A stretch of DNA of 64,000 bases, from the NCBI GenBank assembly GCA_951213105.1, contig OX578153.1, forward strand, positions 58,662,520 to 58,726,519. Direction: 5' to 3'. The translations under genes and the position numbers were made by a program. Positions 1-11,012 of this stretch are shown here, piece by piece. Position 1 is the first letter of the stretch. Every line of letters begins with the position of its first letter. The notes under the pieces are model-generated. The model did no database searches and was not told the origin of the DNA. It saw only the letters and a program-made list of their open reading frames with translations. The DNA comes from Amaurobius ferox (Eukaryota; Arthropoda; Arachnida; Araneae; Amaurobiidae).

Positions 1-302
1 TACTGGTGGGGGCGTTAAATTATCGTTATCTGTGACATTATCACCGCTTCTATGGCACCAGATACTGCTGCGTCTGTATGAACTGCTGCAGTTTAATAGA
101 CACGTTTCCGTTTTTCTTTTTTATGTCCTTGTCATTTCTTCGGGATATTTTGGGGATATGCTAAGAGTATTTTTATTTTCATTTTTTATTGTAATTCAAT
201 CGTTTATAATAAAGATATTTTAGTTTATTCCAAGTACTTGTGTTACTATTTTAAGCTCCGCTCAGAAAATTTCCTGGAATACAGCCTTATAAATTTTTCC
301 TG

Positions 303-303
<1 letters not shown>
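1..303. other. Unassigned AT-rich sequence
   Basis: No recognisable gene or repeat match elsewhere in the window. A 63-codon open frame at 32-223 encodes a hydrophobic Phe/Ile/Leu-rich peptide, as expected from chance translation of T-rich DNA. Confidence 0.4.

Positions 304-341
<38 letters not shown>
304..341. repeat. (TA)n microsatellite
   Basis: Uninterrupted TA dinucleotide run of about 19 units. Confidence 0.95.
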
Positions 342-344
<3 letters not shown>

Positions 345-532
345 AAAACATAATATGAAAGTTCAATGATAGAATAGATAGAAGTTGTAACTCAAAAAAC
401 CCTAACTTAAAATATGCTTACAAATTAAAAAGAAGTATTATATAGAGAATCAACTATCATGAGGAAAATTAAATGCATATTTCTCGTCATCAAGCTAAAG
501 ATAATCAACAAATATCAATGGTATGGATTCGA

Positions 533-581
<49 letters not shown>

Positions 582-612
582 ATATATATATAGTATATAT
601 AAATATAGAGAG
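533..612. repeat. Compound (TA)n(GA)n(TA)n microsatellite
   Basis: TA run, then about 13 GA units, then TA again, ending in imperfect GAGC units directly before the left end of the mariner-like element. Confidence 0.9.
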
Positions 613-650
613 CGAGAGCGAGAGAGACAGGGTGATTAAAAACATGGGCC

Positions 651-709
651 AAACTTTACGAAGTGGTAGTATACACCAAACCAAGCATTTTTCCTCATAG
701 TTTATCGGG
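651..709 (+). repeat. Left terminal inverted repeat of mariner-like element
   Basis: Runs from AAACTTTACG to TTTATCGGG. It aligns over its full length with the reverse complement of 3765-3822, with roughly a dozen differences and small gaps. Confidence 0.8.
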
Positions 710-1545
710 TCGGAAATGAAACGTAAAAGCGCCAGCTAGTAGGCGCTTAATGGTAATACCGATGAGGTGAGGCGAAAACACAAGAATTACTTAGAGTCTC
801 ACAGAGGCGATGGAGGGATTGGCGAACTCTCTCGAGCAGACCAGGCATGTCGCGCACTTCGGATGCAGAGGTCGAAATTCTGGCTACGTGTTCCTCTTCA
901 GATTCAAGGGGAGTGTCATAAACAAGACTCTTGAGATATCCCCACGAAAAGAAGTCAAGACACGACTGATCGGGTGTCGTGAGGGCCGATATATGAGACC
1001 ACCTTGCCCAATCCATTGGCCTTGAAAAGTGACGTTCAGATAGTTCCTTACCGCTCGTCCAAAATAGGTTGGTGCTTCATCGTGCTGGAACCACATATCC
1101 TCCGGATGTCTCTTGGAGCATCAAGTCCGGCAAGACCTCCTCCAGGAAAATACGATACATTCTCTCATCAAGTCGTTCCGGCATAAGATACGGCCCTAAT
1201 AGGTAGGCACCGGATGATCCCTGCCCACCTATTGACGAAGAATCGTCGCTGATGCGCATGTGGATATGTTGCATGTGGGTTTATTCTCGCCCACTCATGT
1301 TCATTGTGGATGTTAAATGTGTCATCACGTGCGAAGAAGACTTCATCCATGAAAAGCACAGTCCCCGGAAAATCTGCTGCGTATCACTCTGTCCCAAGAA
1401 CCAGCGTTCGAACTCCACGCGACGAGGATAATCCGCTGCAATCATTGCTTGGATTCGCTGGAGATGGTATGGGTGTAACTGTTCCCCATGCAGAACACGG
1501 CATACCGTGTATTGTGGCACTCCCACAGTATGCCCCATTGCTCTT

Positions 1546-3292
1546 TATTTATTTATTTATTACAAAGACTGCAAGCAACAGGACGTAGTCCCAGTTACAG
1601 CATGCAGGAGCAAAACTACATTCAAAATACCATGACATACATTAAAAAAAAGTTAAAATACATTAAAAAGTTAAAACATTAAAATTAAAAAACACTTCAC
1701 AAGAATACATGTAATAAAACACAAGATGTTTACAACAAATGCTCTTTAAAATCCTTATCAGAAGAATAAAAAATATCAAGATAATCAGGGAAACCATTGT
1801 ATAATTTAGAAAAGCAATTTATAGCACAATTATTGCCAATACTCGACCCAAACTTCCTAATGGCAAATAAATTCAAGCTTCTAGTTCTATACTGTGGGAC
1901 ATGAAAACCAATCCCACCCAAGATATGGGAACAGCCAACTCGGCCACGAAACAAACCCCTGAAAAAAGAACACAGAATAAAATCCCTTCTTCTCTGTAAG
2001 CTTACAACACCAAACAAACCACGCAAAAAAGCAGAAAACAATGCATAACAACTAATGCCAGTTTTCCTAAAATAAAGATATCTCAAGAAACTATTCTGGA
2101 TGACCTCAATCCTTCTAGAGTGAACGGCCTGAAAAGGCCTCCAAACCACAGACGCATACTCCAGCCCAGACCTGACCAAGGCATTGAAAAGAACTATTCT
2201 GGAATCCTCATTTACAAAATCATGCGTAATCCTCCTGATGTAGCCTAGATTTCTGTATGATTTAGCACAAATATTGGAGACATGTGTGGAAAAAGAAAAA
2301 TCAGATGTATACGTGACCTCAAGATCAGCAATAGAAAGCCTTCTAGTCAAAACAGAGTTGCTAATAGCATACGAAAATAAAATAGGCACTTTTTTACGAG
2401 TAAACGACACCACACTACATTTACTGATATTGAGATGCAAACGATTTTTGCCACACCAATCAGAAAGGACAAGCAGCTCCGACTGAATATTATTACACGA
2501 AACAGCATCAAAAATAGGACACAAAATCTTCAGATCGTCCGCATAAAAAAGGCAATTTCCAAAACAATCAGCAAGATCATTAATAAAGATAATAAATAAA
2601 AGGGGACCAAGAATAGAGCCCTGGGGCACACCAAATGTAGCCGAAAATCTCCTACTCGATGACGAACCAAAATTTACACATGAAAACCTAGAACCCAAAT
2701 ATGACTTCAACAACATTACCAAATCAGGACAGAACCCAATACTATTTAATTTATGCATCAGAATACCGTGATCAACCGAATCAAAAGCCTTCGCAAAATC
2801 CGTGTAAACAACATCTAATTGACCCCCAGCATCAATGGCATCAATTACATACGAATTAAAACAAAGAAGATTTGTAACAGTTGACCTGCCTCTCATGAAA
2901 CCATGCTGATTGACAGAAATAAACGACCTAACTTGTCTGTATATATATCTATGCAACACAAACTCAAAAACCTTGGCAAAAGGAGAAATAATGGAGATGG
3001 GCCTATAGTTATCAATACGACATTTGTCACCTTTTTTAAAAATAGGAACAATTCTCGATCTCTTCCATTCCTCTGGAAAAACATTACACCTGATGGACAG
3101 GTTAAACATAATGTGTAAAGGATATACAAGATATTCAGAACACGCCTTAATAATATAAGCAGGAATATTGTCTAAACCCAAGGAGCCAGAACCCTTAAGA
3201 CCATTAATGCCATCAGAAACATCATTCAAAGTAACAAGACCAACACTCACAACACCAGAGAACACAAACACCAGACAACACTCACAACACCA
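1546..3292 (-). mobile_element. 5'-truncated jockey-like non-LTR retrotransposon (RT1)
   Basis: The insertion is 1747 bp and defined to the base. The 5 bp sequence ctctt occurs at 1541-1545 and 3293-3297 on either side, and joining the flanks across it restores the host transposase frame. Minus-strand order is the RT frame from the 5' junction, a 3' untranslated region (1729-1570), then a tail of AATA-type tetranucleotide repeats (about 1546-1562). There is no ORF1 and no endonuclease domain, so the copy is 5' truncated, as target-primed reverse transcription usually leaves. Its first ~53 bp contain a 17 bp direct repeat (TGGTGTTGTGAGTGTTG at 3292-3276 and 3256-3240). Confidence 0.88.
1730..3271 (-). 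CDS. Reverse transcriptase of non-LTR retrotransposon, 5'-truncated but open
   Basis: RNA-directed DNA polymerase that would copy the element at its target site. The frame is open for 513 codons from a GTG at 3271, and stays open upstream to the insertion junction at 3292, so the true N-terminus (ORF2 endonuclease) is missing and the given start is only nominal. Visible motifs: IVPIFKKGD and NYRPISII (residues ~74-95), YTDFAKAFDSVDH (156-168, catalytic Asp), GVPQGSILGPLLF (214-226), and the catalytic FYADD box (242-246). A thumb region with GYIRRITH and SGLEYASVVW follows. These match jockey/BS-type non-LTR RTs. All catalytic aspartates are present and there is no internal stop, which suggests a fairly young insertion compared with the decayed transposase around it. 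Confidence 0.9.
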   Translation of the reverse strand: MFVFSGVVSVGLVTLNDVSDGINGLKGSGSLGLDNIPAYIIKACSEYLVYPLHIMFNLSIRCNVFPEEWKRSRIVPIFKKGDKCRIDNYRPISIISPFAKVFEFVLHRYIYRQVRSFISVNQHGFMRGRSTVTNLLCFNSYVIDAIDAGGQLDVVYTDFAKAFDSVDHGILMHKLNSIGFCPDLVMLLKSYLGSRFSCVNFGSSSSRRFSATFGVPQGSILGPLLFIIFINDLADCFGNCLFYADDLKILCPIFDAVSCNNIQSELLVLSDWCGKNRLHLNISKCSVVSFTRKKVPILFSYAISNSVLTRRLSIADLEVTYTSDFSFSTHVSNICAKSYRNLGYIRRITHDFVNEDSRIVLFNALVRSGLEYASVVWRPFQAVHSRRIEVIQNSFLRYLYFRKTGISCYALFSAFLRGLFGVVSLQRRRDFILCSFFRGLFRGRVGCSHILGGIGFHVPQYRTRSLNLFAIRKFGSSIGNNCAINCFSKLYNGFPDYLDIFYSSDKDFKEHLL

Positions 3293-3764
3293 CTCTTGTG
3301 CTTGGACCTGTCCGAACTGCTACGGTGTCCAGAGTTGCCTGTTCCACATTTAACATTCTATAGCACTCCTTGCGATCTGTATCAGATCTGATAGCGAGAA
3401 AAGATCCCCATTCACAGAGCTGCCGATACAAGCTTTCGAATGTTTTACGATTGGGCAACCGCTAATAGGGAAAACGTCCTCCTTACAGTCGGCGTGCCTC
3501 TCTGCCATTCCCATATGCAGCTCCCTAGATGAAATGCATATCGACTTTTTCCCTATTTGTAAATTCCCCCATCGTCTCAAAAGTTGGAACTGCAAATAAC
3601 TGCAGAAAACTGATAAGGCTGAACATTCGGTGTTACAAAAATTTGCATAACGGTTCTTCCTTCCCAGATGAAATTTTGTATACGTGATTTTCTTCATCAG
3701 AAGATAACAACTCGAATGACGCTTTTAAGTTTACGGAGCTACAGCTTCCCAACGAGTAAGCACC

Positions 3765-3822
3765 CCGGTAAACTATGATTGAAAATGCTTGGTTCGATAT
3801 GTACTTCCACTAGATAAAGTTT
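3765..3822 (-). repeat. Right terminal inverted repeat of mariner-like element
   Basis: The reverse complement reads AAACTTTATCTAGTGG ... ACCAAGCATTTT ... CATAGTTTACCGG, matching 651-709. Confidence 0.8.
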
Positions 3823-3838
3823 TTTTTTCATACATCTG

Positions 3839-4635
3839 AGGGAAACTGACTGACTGACTAAAGGGATGAATTACAGATCAGAAACTGAAGTTAGAAACTT
3901 GAAACTTCGCATACACATAGACATTGACCTTTATGTAATAAGAACTATCTAAAATATTGGAATTTTGACCAATGTATTTATAACTCGCGGAATTTTTTAT
4001 TTTAATATTCTTTCAGATATGGTGCAAGAATGTAAATAAATAAATAACATCATACTAAACCAAACATAAAACCAATAATGAAATATCCAATTTTGAGCAC
4101 TTTAGGTTTTACTTTTACTAATTTGTTATTGAAAGAAAATCTCGAATGAGTTTTGAAAATAATCTATGATTAAAATTGTCGGACACCCCACCAAAGTCAT
4201 CAATGTTTCAAAAACAACAACTTAATTGTCGTTATGTAACACTAACATAAAACTCCTCCAAAACGTAGGTAAAAACTAACCCAACATTACATACTGGAGG
4301 AACTATACATACGCCCTTTCTGCTGCAGAGTGCAATTTTTAAACGCTCCCTTAATGGTTTTTAAAGATTTTCTCGGTCAATTTCGGGCCTTTTTTATTAT
4401 GTTTTTTAATTTGCATGGAAGTATTCAGTGAATTCGAATATATATTGATCAATGGGGGTTGCCAATTGTTGATCAATTGCCCTTGAAGATTTTGAAGTTT
4501 GTGCCTAAATAACTATGAAAATGACCCCTTATGCAAATTTTAAATACTGATAGTTGTAGAAGACATTAATCCCTGTCGAATAATATCTTCAGTTTCGTTC
4601 TGCGATATAAATTGTACAAGTGCGATAGAATGTTT
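3839..4635. other. Unassigned AT-rich stretch
   Basis: Opens with a short GACTGACTGACT repeat. No gene, TIR or match to another part of the window recognised. Confidence 0.4.
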
Positions 4636-4802
4636 TGTTTTTATTATTATTATTAATATTATTATTATTATTATTATTATTTATGACTGATTATTATAAC
4701 TATTATTATTATTATTATAACTATATGACTATATGATTATTATTATTTATGATTTATTATTATTTATGATTATTTATGCATTATTATTTTTTTATTCTCA
4801 TT
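4636..4802. repeat. (TTA)n / TTATTATT low-complexity repeat
   Basis: Imperfect TTA trinucleotide runs interrupted by TATGACT. The 119-codon open frame starting inside it (4733-5092) is judged spurious. Confidence 0.85.
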
Positions 4803-5122
4803 ATTATTTATTCACAAAAACGAGCATAGTTCTAAAAGTTTTCGAATTGTGGTCAGAATGTATTAAAATATGTTTTACCATCAAACTCTCGATTTTGAAA
4901 ATGTCAAAACAAACACATTCTCTTTACAGTGGTATGGGAAAGTTAAAATGTGTAACAAGTATGATAAAAATTAAATTCGCTGACATAACTTTCAAATTAA
5001 AACTTATCACATGTTTCTTTGGGGAGAAGTTGAAATTAAAAACAAAACTCTCTAGGTACAATATCATAAAGAAACTAACGAAAGTTTATTGAACATTTTA
5101 AAACAATTTACAAAACGAAATA

Positions 5123-5490
5123 TTTTTAAAAACTTTTAATTTTTGAGCTGCAGCAGAAAAAAAAAGTTGACAGAAAACCTCACATTCTTTATGTTATCGT
5201 ACATAGAGCGTTCTTTTAGCGACAAAAACTGCTCTAACTCTTTATTCCATCACGAAAACAAAATCCTACTTTCAACTTTCATTTTCCTTTTTCACAAACG
5301 AATAAATTCCTTGTCTAAAATGAAAGTAGAGATTATTTCCTTTTGTTTAAAAAGGGACTTCAAAAATATGAAGGTAAGTAGAAATAAGAGTAAATACAAA
5401 AATATTGAATTTCTGAGAAAAAAATCCTAAGACAGCTGCCACACGTTGAACATTTTTATAAAAAAAGAAATAAATAAATAAAAGGAGCAT
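5123..5490 (+). repeat. Dispersed repeat family A, copy 1
   Basis: Direct repeat of 9916-10280. Shared landmarks in order: TAAAAACTTTTAA, CTCACATTCTT, CAAAATC.TACTTTCAACT, CACAAACGAATAAATTCCTT, AGTAAATACA.AAATATTGA, and a GGCAGC/CAGCTGCCAC region before CATTTTTATAAA. Neither copy has a credible protein frame. Confidence 0.8.
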
Positions 5491-5589
5491 GATATGACTA
5501 TGTTAATCTGTGGGATATATGATTTAAATTTAAACTTTTAATATTTTCTGAAAGCGCTGTATGAAATTTGGTCTACAGAAAATCTTGGA

Positions 5590-5960
5590 TGCCAACATCT
5601 CTCTTCTCTTCTCTCACCTACCTTCGTCTCTCTCCTTCTTTTTCTCTATTTCCATCTATTTCTCTATTTTCAATTGCCATCCTTTTCTCTCTCTCAGCAT
5701 TTTTCTATCTCCTTCTCTACATATTTCTATCTCCATCTCCATATCTTTCTATCTTTATCAATTACTCTCTCAATTCATTTAGCTATCTATCAATCTTTAT
5801 CTCCCTATTTATATTTCTATCTATCTCTATTTCTCTCGCCATCTCCATCTCTTCCATTTCAATACATATCGCCTTCTTTATACTCCTCCCTGGCTCCTCT
5901 AACTCCTCCCTCTTCTGCCTCCTCCCTCCTCTCTCCTCCCTCTTCTCTATAAAATTTACA
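5590..5960. repeat. Polypyrimidine low-complexity tract
   Basis: Almost 370 bases of degenerate CTCT/TCTATCTC on the plus strand. The Ser/Leu/Phe/Tyr-rich open frames over it (for example 5568-6152) are by-products of composition. Confidence 0.85.
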
Positions 5961-6894
5961 CCTTTATTCACTCCTTATCTTATCTTCCATAGTCGTCGTT
6001 CATATAATTCAGAGGTCGAATGCCTGCCTACTTGTTACTTTGAATGTTTCGAGATTTCTATGATCCTTTTTTATCTGTATTTACTTTTGGTTCATTTCAT
6101 TTTTGTAAATTCTTATCTGCTAAGAAATCGCTTCAAGACAACACCTACATAATAATTGTCTAATATATTTGAGACTTTCTAAAGCCTCCAAAAGCTTAAG
6201 ATAGAAGACATAATCCCTGCATTTTGAAAGTAATAACATCGGAACAGAACCAAACGAAGTCGGATTATCCATTTTCTCCCGAAAAAATGGGAGATTTTTC
6301 AAGAAAATTTGTGAAATTTTCGAAATTGTCTTTCCACACTTTGCGAAGTCTCTCCGATGACGTAAATGCTAAATCTTTACGCATTAATAGTATTGACGGA
6401 AGTAGGTTTTCGATTTCTCACACAGAGCCGAAAAAAATGAGGATATCAAAAAGTCTTTCCAGACCCTTTAGAAGCTTTCCGGGGACGTAAAAGACTGAAA
6501 CTACGAATACTTATAATATCGACCGAGGAACAAAATCTAACAGAGCAAATTTCCGATTAAGATGGCAATTTACAACACTAAGTGTCATGCATTTTTAAAC
6601 AAAATAAAACTACTTAAAAAAATTTCGCCACTTAATTTTAATAGTCTTTAGTAACTCTGCGTTTGACAGGTTTAAATACTAGTTTACTATAAACAATAGA
6701 ATTACGTCAGCAAATTTTGGGGTTTGTATCGTATAACGAATATGATGAATACTGTACCCTAGTTCTCTCAATCTCTCATCCTTATTTCAAGATAAAAAAA
6801 AAAAAAAAGAGAAAACCCGTAAGAGCAAAAACCGTAGTTTTCTAAAATTCATCCTGTTAATATCTGTATGTAACTTAAATATATGAGGAATGTA
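5961..6894. other. Unassigned sequence
   Basis: No recognisable gene. A poly(A) run lies near 6796-6809. The small frame at 6224-6490 has no familiar domain. Confidence 0.35.
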
Positions 6895-7035
6895 TTAATT
6901 AAAATGTATGTAACTTAAATGTATAAAAGACAACGACATACCAAATTTGGATTTTTTAACTACTTCGATTTCGAGTTAGTCTGCAAAAATGAGTACATTC
7001 CTAGGACAGGCCTAGAACGAGTTGAGTGACGAGGT
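6895..7035 (+). repeat. Single unit of repeat family P
   Basis: Shares AAAAGACAACGACATACCAAATTTGG and then a GAGTACATTCCTA stretch with the tandem units at 9010-9710 (spelled here in part only). Confidence 0.6.
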
Positions 7036-7049
7036 ACAAATTAAAATAA

Positions 7050-7193
<144 letters not shown>

Positions 7194-8104
7194 CAGGGAG
7201 TCCCAAAAACATTAACCTCGGCTTTTATTCCATAAATATTGATCTTAGACATATATAATAAATTACAAAGTTGCGTAAAAAAAGGTACAGAATTTTATGA
7301 AATCGTTTAAAATTCTCAAGGGAATTAAATTTTAAGAAATACAAAATTTAAATTTTTATACAGCCCCCGTACAAAAACATGACCAATGAATAAAATGTGC
7401 CCCATACACTAATAAGGTGATGTACAAAATTTCAGCATTTTATCATAGAAAGTTCCAGAAATATGAAAAGACAAAAATGCTGAATTAAACCACTTTTCGA
7501 TGCATCGACATGGGTTGTCAGAGGGGAAAGATCATGTCGGCAGATCGCGTTTCAAGGGTCATACGCAAATTACGAAAGAAAACAATGATTACATAAATAA
7601 ATAATAATTTTGCTATTTATTGGTACAAAAGTATCTACACTGTGTAGAAATAATAATTTATACAAAGATTACAAAGCTTGTTCAAAATGCTTTCCATCCA
7701 TGCCAAAGATCCATTAAAGATAAGAGGCAGATATTATTTGCTTATGATGCATTTCTGCGTTGCGTCATTTGCACTACTGCTGTAAAAATTCACATTTTCA
7801 TTTGTGATTAATCCCTCACCAACTTTGTTTAAACATATCTCTGGGACTTTTTATGATAAAATACTGAAATGTTGTGCATCACCTTTTTAGTGTATGGGGC
7901 ACATTTTACTCATTGGAAATGTTTTCGTATGGGGGCCGTATAAAAATTTAAATTTTGTATTCCTTCAAATTTAATCCTCTGAAAATGTTTATCGATTTAA
8001 TAAAATTCTGTACCTTTTTTTACGCAACTTTGTAATTTAATATATATGTCTATGATCAATATTTAAGGAATAAAAGTCGAGGTCAATGTTTTTGGGACAC
8101 CCTG
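7194..8104 (+). mobile_element. Fold-back MITE, Tc1/mariner-type ends, copy A (complete)
   Basis: The 911 bp element starts CAGGGAGTCCCAAAAACATT and ends with the complement of that sequence (GTTTTTGGGACACCCTG), next to TA on the right. About 270-300 bp at each end pair as an inverted repeat: for example GTACAGAATTTTATGAAATC near the left end, and AATTTAAATTTTTATAC in both arms. The short unpaired centre holds GATCATGTCGGCAGATCGCG and GCGTTGCGTCATTTGCA. There is no transposase frame, so it is non-autonomous. The CAGGGTGTCCC-type end and TA target point to mobilisation by a Tc1/mariner transposase (inference). Further copies: 13045-13719, and 21813-30650 (split). Confidence 0.88.

Positions 8105-8194
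<90 letters not shown>
8105..8194. repeat. (TA)n(TG)n(TA)n microsatellite
   Basis: Lies between the right MITE end and family D copy 1. Confidence 0.9.
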
Positions 8195-8200
<6 letters not shown>

Positions 8201-8390
8201 CATATAACAGAATCTACCATAGTACAAACCGTACAAAAACAGTTATCTAGACCAATAAGCGCAATGCAGCTTGAAGTAGTCTAGAATAGTATAATAGTAA
8301 AAATTGAAAGATTGGACATGAAGTCAGCCAACAGGTAATACATAAAAAGCCTAGGGGGATTGTGACCCCTAGTTCCCGCTTACAAGTCGA
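8195..8390. repeat. Dispersed repeat family D, copy 1
   Basis: Direct repeat of 14504-14704. Shared: GAATGTCA at the left edge, AGCGCAATGCAGCT, CCAACAGG, and a right end with CCCCTAGTTCCCG.TTACAAG followed by TCGA. Near the right end, CTAGGGG and CCCCTAG form a 7 bp stem. Both copies abut a (TA)n run on the left, suggesting the run is the tail of a minus-strand retroelement (inference). Confidence 0.8.
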
Positions 8391-8975
<585 letters not shown>

Positions 8976-9009
8976 GAAAGACTACTCTATTCCAAATATG
9001 TTCTTTCTA

Positions 9010-9710
9010 GCTACAGCCGTTCTCAAGATATATCCGAAAAACGAGTACATCCTATGGCCGACAAGAGACGAGCTAACACGATAGGATTTAAAAACCCCCA
9101 AAAGTAAAATGTACCTCAAAATATATAGACATATCAAATTTGCTCGGGTTGTTACCATAAAACGAGTACCATCACTTCCTATTACAGGTACAGGATAGGC
9201 TGGCCCGGTAATGTTCGAAGTCCAAAGAATCAACATATTCCATAAAAGACAGCAACATACAAAACTTCTAGCTAATCCATTTCTGCAGCTTTTCCCCTAA
9301 AACGAGTACAATCTCATAATTGACGAGCTGGCATTCAGCACGGGTTGGCCCGATAAAGTTCAAAATAAGAATTATTAAAATGAACCATAAAAGACAACGA
9401 CATGCCAAATTTCATGTCACTATCATTAATGGAACTTCATTAATTAGGGCCTTAAAGATTTAAGAAATGCATTTTAGGATGGTCTCAGAACGGGAAGGCC
9501 CAATAAGGTTAAAAATCTGAAGAATTAAAATGTAGAATAAGACAGGGACATGCCAAATTTCGTATTACTGTGATTAATGGAACTTGATTAGGGCCTTCAA
9601 AATTTGGTTAGGGCCTTCTAAATTTGAAAAACAAGTACATTCTAAGGTGGGCCCAAGTTGCACTAGCCCGATTAGATTTTGAAAATCAAAATAATTAATA
9701 TCTAGCAGGG
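9010..9710 (+). repeat. Diverged tandem repeat family P, about 4-5 units
   Basis: Units of roughly 150-180 bp recur. Each has (C)GAGTACA or its variant, then a GGCCCGATAAGGTT-like block, then AAAAGACAACGACATGCC and CAAATTTC. Unit cores lie near 9040, 9155, 9300, 9475 and 9640. The copies are well diverged, so this is an old array. A further unit lies at 6895-7035. Confidence 0.65.
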
Positions 9711-9915
9711 AAGTTTGATTAGTTTGGACCTCAAAAATGTGAATTATATTAGGAAGTACTAGATCAAATTATATGAAAAATTGCAATAGTAATAAAAAAA
9801 AGTGATTCATAAGCAAAGTTTAGATTAAAAAATATATTCCCCTAACACTCTGTGTGATAAAAAATGTAGCTAAAATGTATTAAATATTTGAAAGCAATCA
9901 ACGAAGCCAACCACT

Positions 9916-10280
9916 TTTAAAAACTTTTAACTTTTGAATTGCGTTTGAAAAAGGTGGCAACACGTCTCACATTCTTCAAGTTACTGTATATAATACGTTC
10001 TTTCAACGGCAAAAACTGTTGTAACTCCTTATTTCATCACAAGAACAAAATCTTACTTTCAACTGTTGTTTTACTTTTTCACAAACGAATAAATTCCTTG
10101 TCTGAAGTGGAAGTAAGAGTATTTTCTTTTGTCTAAAAAGTGACTTGAAGATTATTCTTATGAAGATAAGTAGAAAGCAGAGTAAATACAGAAATATTGA
10201 ATTTCGGAGAAAGTTTTTATTCTGGAATGGCAGCAACTCGTTCGCCATTTTTATAAATAATAGAATAAAAGTAATATGAC
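9916..10280 (+). repeat. Dispersed repeat family A, copy 2
   Basis: Direct repeat of 5123-5490, with the same landmarks in the same order. Roughly three quarters of positions agree by eye. Confidence 0.8.
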
Positions 10281-10918
10281 TTAAACCACGTAGTTTAAAA
10301 CTATTTTTTGTTCTTTAGCTTTTAAAAAATTAATCTTTTGACAAGAGTTGTTTTGTAAAATCATGTTCGACGTGTTATTCTTGTTTTATTTTATTTATTT
10401 ATTTTTTGTTGTTAATAAACAATTTTTTTGCCAATCTTTTATAGATATGTCATGGCGTACAAGAAAAGGGTCGGTACAATTACTTTTGGAATAACGTGGT
10501 ATTATACCGAGAACTATACCCTTTTTAATTTTCAACAGATGTAGTTAACCATATGCTTCACAAATACGGGAAATGTTGTTTTCATTATGCTCTGCGTGTT
10601 GCCAATTCAGAAAAATCAAATTTTTCCCATCAACCCCAAAACTTTCACACTGTTTTTCTTTCCCCAGTTTGACGTTCCTGTCTTGATTAATAATGCAAAA
10701 TTTGTAAGATGAGTTGCAATTATCGTGCATATATGCGGTTTTCTTTTTCAGAATCATTCTAAAAAACTATACTCAACGACGACCCTAAACTCAATTTTCA
10801 GAATATCCAAAAACTGGACACTTTTCTTAAAATCCATCACATATTGTTTGAATTAGAGAGTTTAATCTTCATGAAATATCTGCAGAGTACACTTCAAATA
10901 TAGAAGGAAAGACTCTAA
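10281..10918. other. Unassigned AT-rich sequence
   Basis: No recognised gene or repeat. The 70-codon minus frame at 10545-10757 has no familiar domain. Confidence 0.35.
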
Positions 10919-10992
10919 TCTCAATAGCTCAATGGTAGAGCGTCGACTTTCCAGGTCGTGATAAAGATTTGTTTTTCCTATACGTGGTGAGT
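10919..10992 (+). pseudogene. tRNA-like 5' half (possible tRNA-Gly-derived pseudogene or SINE head)
   Basis: TAGCTCAATGG fits the pol III A-box consensus exactly, followed by TAGAGCG and a possible anticodon arm CGACTTTCCAGGTCG, which would place TCC (Gly) in the loop. The expected B box is degraded to GTGGTGAGTCC and no acceptor stem closes, so it is not a functional tRNA. It sits directly before the 11013 minisatellite. A decayed SINE head is the alternative. Confidence 0.4.
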
Positions 10993-11012
10993 CCTTTTTC
11001 AATAGCGCCAGT

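Larger units (their letters stand above)
747..3572 (-). pseudogene. DDE transposase pseudogene (mariner-like, DUF4817-type N-terminus), split by RT element
   Basis: This would catalyse cut-and-paste transposition. The reading starts at an ATG at 3572 (MGEFTNREKVDMHF) and enters a conserved N-terminal region with GAAYGNGREARRL and RLPNRKTFESLYR, holding three in-frame stops. It continues to GPSTR at 3297, is interrupted by the retrotransposon, and resumes in frame at about 1540 with AMGHTVGVPQYTVCRVLHG. The catalytic part follows: VLFMDEVFFARDD (first Asp), WFQHDEAPTYFGRAVRNYL (second Asp), and LDFFSWGYLKSLVY near the end. Frame changes occur near 1360, 1215, 1095 and 1000, so at least four indels plus three stops disable it. 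The pattern (FMDE, WFQxDxAP, LDFFxWGxLK) is that of arthropod mariner-like DDE_3 transposases. The family name of the N-terminal region is from memory. Confidence 0.82.
628..3838 (-). mobile_element. Mariner-like DNA transposon, interrupted by a non-LTR insertion
   Basis: Seen: two inverted repeats, 651-709 and 3765-3822, bracket a degenerate DDE transposase on the minus strand. Both carry the shared core ACCAAGCATTTT and matching flanks (AAACTTTA...AGTGG on the outer side, CATAGTTTA.CGGG on the inner side). The left edge starts CAGGGTGATT at 628, a start typical of mariner-type ends in arthropods. The outermost right end is decayed, so its boundary is approximate. Removing the 1546-3292 insertion leaves an element of about 1.46 kb, a normal size for mariner/Tc1-type elements. 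No TA target duplication could be confirmed because of the decayed right edge. The element is inactive: its transposase has stops and frameshifts. Confidence 0.8.

Noticed and set aside
3350..3697. 115-codon minus frame as an independent gene
   Set aside because: It is an off-frame reading of the transposase N-terminal region; the family motifs appear in a neighbouring frame.
5568..6152. 194-codon Ser/Leu/Phe-rich frame
   Set aside because: Lies over a polypyrimidine tract; composition alone explains it.
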